Source: Candidatus Methanomethylicia archaeon (GTDB lineage Archaea; Thermoproteota; Methanomethylicia; Methanomethylicales; Methanomethylicaceae). Taken from it: 6,681 nucleotides of DNA. Position 1 is the stretch's first letter. The number at the start of each line of letters is the position of its first letter. A model generated the notes under the pieces. The model had not been told where the DNA came from and searched no databases. It saw nothing but the letters and a program-made list of their open reading frames with translations. Positions 1 through 4,857 of this stretch are shown one piece after another. The stretch is from positions 1-6,681 of the forward strand of contig JANHAI010000054.1 of the NCBI GenBank assembly GCA_024464205.1, written 5' to 3'. The translations under genes and the position numbers were made by a program.

Positions 1-132
1 AGTTTTGCGAGGAGCGCAAGGTCAGTTAGCAGGCGCACATCATTGACGCTGATACTCTACTGGGTATTGACCGTCCCGATCACAATTGTACTCTCGGGCG
101 CCATCTATTACGCCCTAGAATTCATAATCTGA
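1..132 (+). CDS. C-terminal end of a PiT-family inorganic phosphate permease (5' truncated by window edge)
   Basis: The first reading frame is open from base 1 to a TGA at 130-132, giving 43 residues of a protein that begins outside the window. The tail starts with a basic stretch (SFARSARSVSRRTS). One strongly hydrophobic segment of about 26 residues follows (LILYWVLTVPITIVLSGAIY and the next six residues), ending in FII. A basic loop, then a final helix with a W-V-L-T-V-P core, is what I know from the C-termini of PiT/Pho-4 (PF01384) phosphate transporters. These are integral membrane proteins that import phosphate with a cation. The next gene, on the opposite strand with stop codons 13 bases apart, encodes a DUF47 protein of the 'Pit accessory' type, which supports the call. 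Only the last helix is visible, so another multi-spanning transporter cannot be excluded. Confidence 0.65.
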   Translation, partial: SFARSARSVSRRTSLTLILYWVLTVPITIVLSGAIYYALEFII

Positions 133-145
133 TCGCCTATGGAAG

Positions 146-844
146 TCATTTCTTGCCTCTCAGGATTGCGATAGCCCTGAGGACGTCTGCGGTGTCTTCC
201 ATCTTGTCGGATGCGCTTTCGATATTCTCGACGGCCTCCTTTACCATCACAAAATCCCTGACGTGTTCGGCAACGTCCCCCCAATCCAGGATCTTGGCGA
301 GTAGATCCACCCGCATATCGTCGATCTTCTCCTCAATGCGTTCGGTGATCTCGGCCTTGGCGGTCACTTCGCCTTTGTTCTTCTCCAATGCTTTGATTGT
401 CTGTATCAGTGCGACCATCTCGTCTATAAGGGAATTGACCATGTCTTTCAAGCCATTCTTTATTGGTTCAGGCACATCTGAAGTGTGGGCGTAGGTCATC
501 TTTCGTGTAGCGGATTTCAAGTGGGCTGCTATGTCATCGGCAGTCAATATCAGGCGGATTATCTCGTCCTGATCCATTGGGTGTAGTGAGCTTTCCATGA
601 GCTCGTCAATTATGCTTTCCTTTATTTCGTCAGCTTCGCGCTCAAGAGTCGTTATTTCAATCGCTGTTTGCTTTGCGGCTTCAACGTTGCCATCGCAATA
701 AGCATCCACGAATTGCTTAAATCTGTTTACAATTGAGAAGATCTTCTCAATGTGCCTCTTGCATGCGCTAATTACCGCCTTCTCTTCTCGCCTTCCCATC
801 CATATGCCGATATGACCAGCGCCCAGCATTATCTTGACCTTCAT
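146..844 (-). CDS. DUF47/PhoU-like Pit accessory protein
   Basis: This 232-residue, helix-rich, charged protein matches the DUF47 (PF01865) family, cytoplasmic PhoU-like proteins associated with PiT phosphate permeases and thought to regulate them. Diagnostic stretches are RREEKAV...HIEKI near residues 18-34, then LEREADEIK at 67-75, HPMDQDEIIRLI at 88-99 and DDIAAHLKSATRK at 103-115. The C-terminal helix has VKEAVENIESASDKMEDTAD at 201-220. Two ExxxD metal-type motifs as in PhoU can be read: E68/D72 and E209/D213. The length is normal for the family. The ATG at 844 is chosen because an archaeal TATA box ends about 19 bases upstream. Internal ATGs at residues 6 and 16 are possible, and residue 16 (MGRREEK) resembles the start of many relatives. 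The gene faces the PiT-like gene tail to tail and is divergent from the ESCRT-III gene. Confidence 0.9.
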   Translation of the reverse strand: MKVKIMLGAGHIGIWMGRREEKAVISACKRHIEKIFSIVNRFKQFVDAYCDGNVEAAKQTAIEITTLEREADEIKESIIDELMESSLHPMDQDEIIRLILTADDIAAHLKSATRKMTYAHTSDVPEPIKNGLKDMVNSLIDEMVALIQTIKALEKNKGEVTAKAEITERIEEKIDDMRVDLLAKILDWGDVAEHVRDFVMVKEAVENIESASDKMEDTADVLRAIAILRGKK

Positions 845-862
845 TTTAAATTCGTGGCTGCG

Positions 863-870
863 GATATAAG
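863..870 (-). promoter_or_regulatory. Probable TATA box of the DUF47 gene
   Basis: The minus strand reads CTTATATC here, with purine-rich GGATAA just upstream as a possible BRE. Its centre is about 22-23 bases before the ATG at 844. Archaeal transcription usually starts about 25 bases after the TATA centre, so the transcript would begin at or within a few bases of the start codon. That implies a leaderless or nearly leaderless mRNA, or use of the ATG at residue 6. Confidence 0.5.
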
Positions 871-960
871 AGTTATCCCGTTCTGACTCCGGGACCTTTG
901 TGTTTGCCCGATGCAGGGGGAGGTGAGCGCATTCAGGCCCATCTTTGCGCTGCCAACTTT

Positions 961-968
961 TTTATATT
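961..968 (+). promoter_or_regulatory. Probable TATA box of the ESCRT-III gene
   Basis: TTTATATT sits inside a longer T-rich run (958-968) and is centred about 23-26 bases before the tandem ATGs at 987 and 990. This is the expected spacing for an archaeal promoter giving a leaderless transcript. It also argues against translation from the in-frame TTG at 945, because the TATA box would then lie inside the coding region. Confidence 0.6.
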
Positions 969-986
969 GCATTGGACGATAAGGAA

Positions 987-1607
987 ATGATGAAAAAAAT
1001 GGATTTCCTGAAGAGGTGGGAGTCCCGGAAGGACGTCCGGAAGCCCAAGGGTCCTTTGCGCCCACAGATAGAGGAAGCGATCAAAATAATCACAATCCAG
1101 ATCCAGAAACTCGACCTGAAGAGCCTCAGGATCAAGGATTACGACAAGGCACTGTTTGAAAAAGTCGTCACCTCCTACCGGAACAGAGACACCGCCAGGG
1201 CAAAGATATTCGCAAATGAGCTGACGGAGGTCAGGAAGCTAGCAAAGATGATCTACTTGACAAGGCTGGCGCTGGAGCAGATTTCTGTCAGGCTGAATAC
1301 TGTCAAGGAGTACGGCGACGTTGCAGCAAATGTGGCGCCAGCGCTTGAAGTCATGAACAAGATCTATGGAGGGCTCACCCAAGTGGTCCCGGAGGCAGAC
1401 AGCTCAGCGTTCAAGCTGAACGATCTGCTGGAGAGCGTGCTTGTCGATGCGACGCAATACACGGGGAGACCGATCGACGCATCGTATGCGAGTGAAGAGG
1501 GGATGAGCATCCTCAAGGAAGCGGCTTCAGCTGCTGAAGCAAAGCTCTCAAAGACGCTCCCAGATCTCTCGAATATAGAGAGGAATTGGGAGATGCAGGG
1601 GTTCTAG
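987..1607 (+). CDS. Short ESCRT-III / CdvB-like protein (Snf7 family)
   Basis: This 206-residue protein matches archaeal ESCRT-III (CdvB) proteins, cytoplasmic subunits that polymerise on membranes and drive constriction in cell division or vesicle release. Residues 1-25 are basic (MMKKMDFLKRW...RKPKGPL), as in the membrane-binding N-terminus of the family. A helical hairpin follows at about 27-100. Its signature, RDTARAKIFANELTEVRKLA (67-86) followed by MIYLTRLALEQISVRL, is the Snf7-domain core. Helices after 110 contain GDVAANVAPALEVMNKI. LPDL at 191-194 may be a short MIM-like motif, but this is tentative. The length fits the CdvB1/CdvB2 type, without the C-terminal winged helix that binds CdvA in Sulfolobus CdvB. 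The start is ATG 987, or 990 or 999, given the TATA box at 961-968. No cdvA or cdvC is visible nearby, so the symbol is left blank. Confidence 0.88.
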   Translation: MMKKMDFLKRWESRKDVRKPKGPLRPQIEEAIKIITIQIQKLDLKSLRIKDYDKALFEKVVTSYRNRDTARAKIFANELTEVRKLAKMIYLTRLALEQISVRLNTVKEYGDVAANVAPALEVMNKIYGGLTQVVPEADSSAFKLNDLLESVLVDATQYTGRPIDASYASEEGMSILKEAASAAEAKLSKTLPDLSNIERNWEMQGF

Positions 1608-1622
1608 TCAGGAGGCGTTGCC

Positions 1623-2888
1623 CTAGCGCTCGAGCCCGAAGGGGTTCTTGTTTTTGGCAATGCTCTCCATTATTTCCCTGTGCCTTGGGTGGGAATACCC
1701 ATCCCTCACCAAGCGGCTTTTGAGGGTTTCGACCATCTTTGGAACGTCAATCTCGAGGGGGCAGACGGCCTTGCACCTTCTGCATTTGGTGCAGGCATTT
1801 ATTGCGGCCGCAACGCCTTCAGGGCCTCTGGTGAAATAGCTCCAGATTATCCCTATGCCTCCGAAATAGTTGTTGCCGAAGGATCCACCTAGGATCCTGT
1901 AAACTGGGCATTCGTACATGCAACCGCCGCACCTCAAGCAGTAGAGGGCCTCCCTGAAATCAGGCGATTTCGCCATCTCGGTTCGCCCATTGTCCAGCAA
2001 TACGAGGTGGAGCTCCTTGGGGCCGTGCGCCCCGTAGACTATCGTCTTCTCTATGTCTGCGGTTTTGCTCGGCCCAGTTATGAGCGAGACGTAGGCAGCC
2101 ATGAGGACACCCGTGGCATAAGGCGGAAGCACTTGAACTACCTTGAATGCGTCCGAGAGGGTGGGCACGACTTTTTCCATCCCTGTGATCGCGATATGAA
2201 TGGGTGGCGCATTGCTGACGAAGCGGGCATTCCCTTCATTTTCTATTATGAAAATGGTGCCTGTTTTTGCTGCCACAACGTTAGCGCCCGTTATCCCGAC
2301 GTCTGCCGTGCAGAACTTTTCCCTAAGGAATTCCCTTGCGACAGATACGAGCCCGTTGATGTCAGGTCTGACCTCTCTCTTCAGCAGCTGGGAAAAGGTC
2401 TTGGCAACCTCCTCACGCGGGACGTGCACTGATGGGTTGATTATGTGCGAAGGCTTCTCTTTTCTCAGCTGTATTATGAATTCTCCCAGGTCTGTCTCGT
2501 ATACGGTGTTGCCAGCCTCCTCGAGGGCTTCGTTCAGGCAGATCTCCTCGCTTGTGAGGGATTTTGACTTGACGACAAGCTTGCCCCTCCCAACGACTTC
2601 TTTGAAGATCTCTTGGGCACTCTCCGCGTCTTTTGCCAAGTATGCCATGCCCTTGAGGTCGATGATCGCATCCATCGCTGCTTTCGCGAGCTCGGGCATT
2701 TTCCTTATCGATTCCTCTTTGATCAGCCTTACCTCTTTCCTCATCTCCTCGAGCTCTGGCATCTTCTGCAGCGCAGTCTCCTTTGCTGAGACGTACGCCT
2801 TGACGGCCCTGTCAATCCCTAGCCTCCTCCTCTCGTCGAGCATCCATTCCCTGAACTCGAGATCCTTTTTGTTTAGCCATTCATCCAT
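1623..2888 (-). CDS. lutB: LutB-like iron-sulfur protein (LUD domain plus 2x[4Fe-4S] ferredoxin domain)
   Basis: The 421-residue product resembles LutB/YkgF, the iron-sulfur subunit of the L-lactate-oxidising LutABC complex in the cytoplasm. A charged helical region (1-80) leads into the LUD domain (PF02589, about 80-300). Family stretches there include VVKSKSLTSEEICLNEAL (105-122), ETDLGEFIIQL (131-141), PSHII, and GITGANVVAAKTGTIFIIEN (198-217) followed by EGNARFVSNAPPIHI. Two cysteine clusters follow: C317-C320-C323-C327-P and C366-C369-C372-C376-P, each suited to a [4Fe-4S] cluster. It ends soon after the second cluster. Bacterial LutB proteins are about 475 residues with an extra C-terminal domain, so this is the shorter form. 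Its ATG overlaps the end of the lutA-like gene by 8 bases (ATGGATGA), so translation is probably coupled. A GGGGGAAAGGT stretch just upstream could serve as ribosome binding site. The true substrate is not proven. Confidence 0.88.
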   Translation of the reverse strand: MDEWLNKKDLEFREWMLDERRRLGIDRAVKAYVSAKETALQKMPELEEMRKEVRLIKEESIRKMPELAKAAMDAIIDLKGMAYLAKDAESAQEIFKEVVGRGKLVVKSKSLTSEEICLNEALEEAGNTVYETDLGEFIIQLRKEKPSHIINPSVHVPREEVAKTFSQLLKREVRPDINGLVSVAREFLREKFCTADVGITGANVVAAKTGTIFIIENEGNARFVSNAPPIHIAITGMEKVVPTLSDAFKVVQVLPPYATGVLMAAYVSLITGPSKTADIEKTIVYGAHGPKELHLVLLDNGRTEMAKSPDFREALYCLRCGGCMYECPVYRILGGSFGNNYFGGIGIIWSYFTRGPEGVAAAINACTKCRRCKAVCPLEIDVPKMVETLKSRLVRDGYSHPRHREIMESIAKNKNPFGLER

Positions 2889-3612
2889 TGGACCTTTCCC
2901 CCTTGCACGATCTCAAAAGGAGCTGGGGCAGATCGATCACTTCAACCCCACCAGCTGTATTGAAGTTGTAATAGCAGAATGGGCAAGCTGTAATGATCGC
3001 TCGAACCCCTAACGGGCCGAGTGGGCCATCAATTATCGACTTGGCAACAGCTGTTGACACGTCAGGCAGAGCCGACCTCACCCCGCCGCCAGATCCGCAA
3101 CAGAGCGCCAATGAACGGTTCTGCCTGAATTCTGCAAGGCGTATTCCCGGGATCGCCTTGATGAGTCTCCTTGGTTCCTCGTAGATCCCCATGTGCCTTC
3201 CAAGATGGCATGGGTCATGATAGACCACATCCATCTTCAATGGCTTTAGTTTATTACGCAGTGCACCCAGGTTCTCCGAGAGCAGCTGAGATATATGCTG
3301 AACATTGAAAGGCAAGTCGGCAGCGATCATCTTGGGGTATTCTGAGGCGAATGTCCTGTAGCAGCCAGGGCAACTCGTGACCATCTTGGTATATCCGGCG
3401 TCCCCTATTTGGCTGATGTTCAGGCGTACAAGCTTCTTGGCCTCCTCGGGGTATCCTGTCCTCAGGAGTATGGATCCGCAACAGCCTTCATCGCCCCCCA
3501 AGGTATCATAGCGGATCCCCATGAGATCGAGAAGTTCCATCGTGGAATCCGCAATGCCCTTCACCTTCAGCCTTGACATGCAGCCCTTCCAATAAAGCAG
3601 CCTATCAGCCAT
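2881..3612 (-). CDS. lutA: LutA-like CCG-domain (cysteine-rich) oxidoreductase subunit
   Basis: This 243-residue protein has two CCG domains (PF02754), as in LutA/YkgE (about 240 residues), HdrB and GlpC. The first has C11, C44-C45 and C81-x2-C84, with spacings of 32 and 35 residues that fit the classical CX31-39CCX35-36CXXC pattern. The second has C135, C171-C172 and C210-x2-C213. Such motifs bind iron-sulfur clusters, in HdrB an unusual non-cubane one. Family stretches include YWKGCMSRL at 7-15, GDEGCCGS at 40-47, HDPCHLGRH at 132-140 and LCCGSGGGVRSALPD at 170-184. The size and the tight overlap with the LutB-like gene favour a LutA role in oxidation of lactate or a similar 2-hydroxyacid, passing electrons to the partner. 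An HdrB/GlcF-like role in another complex is the alternative. A TATA-like box lies 34-43 bases upstream, so the pair may be transcribed separately from dnaKJ. Confidence 0.87.
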   Translation of the reverse strand: MADRLLYWKGCMSRLKVKGIADSTMELLDLMGIRYDTLGGDEGCCGSILLRTGYPEEAKKLVRLNISQIGDAGYTKMVTSCPGCYRTFASEYPKMIAADLPFNVQHISQLLSENLGALRNKLKPLKMDVVYHDPCHLGRHMGIYEEPRRLIKAIPGIRLAEFRQNRSLALCCGSGGGVRSALPDVSTAVAKSIIDGPLGPLGVRAIITACPFCYYNFNTAGGVEVIDLPQLLLRSCKGERSNG

Positions 3613-3645
3613 ATCTATCAGACTTCCATAACTCTTGAAGGCGCC

Positions 3646-3655
3646 ATATTAAAAG
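3646..3655 (-). promoter_or_regulatory. Possible TATA box of the lutAB-like operon
   Basis: In the 70-base spacer after dnaJ the minus strand reads CTTTTAATAT, centred about 38 bases before the lutA ATG. Initiation about 26 bases downstream would leave a leader of roughly 12 bases containing GGAAG but no strong Shine-Dalgarno sequence. The same T-run could alternatively help end dnaJ transcription. The call rests on base composition and position only. Confidence 0.4.
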
Positions 3656-3682
3656 ATTATATTGCCATCTGACCGGGGAGCC

Positions 3683-4825
3683 TCAGAAGTGGATGAACTT
3701 CCGACTGGCAGGCTTGATTGGCTGTCCAAGCTCCTTGGCTAGCTCTTCCATGAGCTGCCTCTGGCGCTGGTTTAGCTTCTCTGGAATGGCGACATTGATC
3801 TTTAGCAGTAGGTCCCCCCTGCCAAAACCCGATATCTTGGGGAGGCCCTTGCCTTTCAGTCGCAGCGTGGTCCCAGGCTGCGTGCCAGGGTTGACGGTAA
3901 CAGTGGCGTTGCTCCCGTCCATCAATGGTATTGAGAGTTCTGTACCGAGGGCAGCCTGGGCGATCCCAATTTCCACTTCGTGCGTGAGGTTGGCGCCTTC
4001 CCTCTTGAAGACGGGGTGTGGCGAGACATGGACCTCGACGTAAAGGTCGCCTGGCTCGCCCCCGTTCGGCGAGACGTCCCCCTCGCCCCTAAGCCGCAGC
4101 TGCGAGCCGTCCTCTATCCCTGGCGGTATCCTGACCACTATCTTGCGTTTCCTTTTCGCAAGCCCAGATCCCCTGCATTCCCTGCAAGGGTTTTCTATTA
4201 TGGTGCCGGAGCCCTTGCAATTCGGGCACGGGGTGATTTGAACGAAACGCGCAAACCCGCTCGACTGCACCCTCTGTACCTGCCCGCGCCCGCCGCACCT
4301 TGGGCAGGTGATTGGCGACGAGCCGGGGCTGGCCCCCGATCCGCCGCAGTTGCTGCACTTCTCGGTCCTCGGCACTTCGATTTCTTTCTCGATGCCGTTG
4401 TACACGTCCTCTAGGCTGACCTCGACCTCAAAAAGGAGATCGTTGCCCCTCACCGTCCTCCTCCCAAAGCCGCCTCCAAAGCCCCTCCCACCGCCAAAAA
4501 AGAAGTCGAATACGTCGCCGATGCCGCCGCCGAAGATCGTCTCAAAGTCGCTGAAGTCCGCCCCCCTGAAAATGTCCTCCTGGGTATATTGCTGCCTGAA
4601 GCCCGCCTGTCCCAGTTCGTCGTAGGTCCTGCGCTTTTCGGGATCTGAGAGTACGGCGTATGCCTCCGATATTTCCTTGAACTTATCTTCTGCGTCGGGG
4701 GCTTTGTTCCTGTCAGGGTGGTATTGCATGGCCAGTTTTCGGTAGGCGTCCTTTATCTGGTCCTGCGTCGAGTTCTTATCGACGCCCAGAACCTGGTAGT
4801 AGTCCCTCTTGCTGGCCATGCTCAT
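3683..4825 (-). CDS. dnaJ: Chaperone protein DnaJ (type I Hsp40)
   Basis: This is a complete type I J-protein of 380 residues, the co-chaperone that delivers unfolded clients to DnaK and stimulates its ATPase. The J domain spans about 7-72 with HPD at 36-38. A Gly/Phe-rich linker follows at about 98-121 ([16 protein letters not shown]). Four CxxCxGxG zinc-binding repeats are intact at 157-164, 174-181, 200-207 and 214-221. The client-binding C-terminal domains (about 226-350) include [20 protein letters not shown] and [13 protein letters not shown]. The gene follows dnaK by 32 bases on the same strand. A second in-frame ATG at 4819 gives MASKRDYY, the commoner beginning. AAGGATGAT lies 8 bases before that ATG but only 2 bases before the one at 4825, so the shorter form (378 residues) is a serious alternative. 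Confidence 0.96.
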   Translation of the reverse strand: MSMASKRDYYQVLGVDKNSTQDQIKDAYRKLAMQYHPDRNKAPDAEDKFKEISEAYAVLSDPEKRRTYDELGQAGFRQQYTQEDIFRGADFSDFETIFGGGIGDVFDFFFGGGRGFGGGFGRRTVRGNDLLFEVEVSLEDVYNGIEKEIEVPRTEKCSNCGGSGASPGSSPITCPRCGGRGQVQRVQSSGFARFVQITPCPNCKGSGTIIENPCRECRGSGLAKRKRKIVVRIPPGIEDGSQLRLRGEGDVSPNGGEPGDLYVEVHVSPHPVFKREGANLTHEVEIGIAQAALGTELSIPLMDGSNATVTVNPGTQPGTTLRLKGKGLPKISGFGRGDLLLKINVAIPEKLNQRQRQLMEELAKELGQPIKPASRKFIHF

Positions 4826-4827
4826 CC

Positions 4828-4836
4828 ATCATCCTT
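4828..4836 (-). promoter_or_regulatory. Weak Shine-Dalgarno-like site before dnaJ
   Basis: The minus strand reads AAGGATGAT between dnaK and dnaJ, a partial match to the archaeal anti-Shine-Dalgarno complement (GGTGATC core). It lies 8 bases before the ATG at 4819 and 2 bases before the ATG at 4825, so it favours the inner start. The match is imperfect. Confidence 0.3.
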
Positions 4837-4857
4837 GTTCAGGCTGCTTTTTTGCCT

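Noticed and set aside
920..930. Minus-strand CACCTCC resembling the 3' end of 16S rRNA
   Set aside because: Only about seven bases match and the surrounding sequence is not rRNA-like, so no rRNA fragment is supported.
945..986. Extension of the ESCRT-III protein to a TTG start at 945 (14 extra residues)
   Set aside because: The extension would contain the TATA box. Its residues (MRCQLFYIALDDKE) do not look like the basic N-terminus of ESCRT-III proteins, and a tandem ATG lies at the right promoter distance.
2200..3012. 270-codon plus-strand open frame opposite the lutB-like gene
   Set aside because: It is antisense to a gene with clear LUD and ferredoxin motifs and is Ser/Leu-rich, as expected of a shadow frame. 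It shows no recognisable domain and runs across the lutA/lutB junction.
3643..3660. T-run after dnaJ as an intrinsic terminator
   Set aside because: Only four consecutive T residues, no clear hairpin, and the same bases serve better as a TATA-like element for the lutA gene. It cannot be called a terminator from sequence alone.
3980..4414. Plus-strand open frame opposite the dnaJ zinc-finger region
   Set aside because: It is an Arg/Pro/Ala-rich shadow of the Gly/Cys-rich dnaJ codons with no domain signature.
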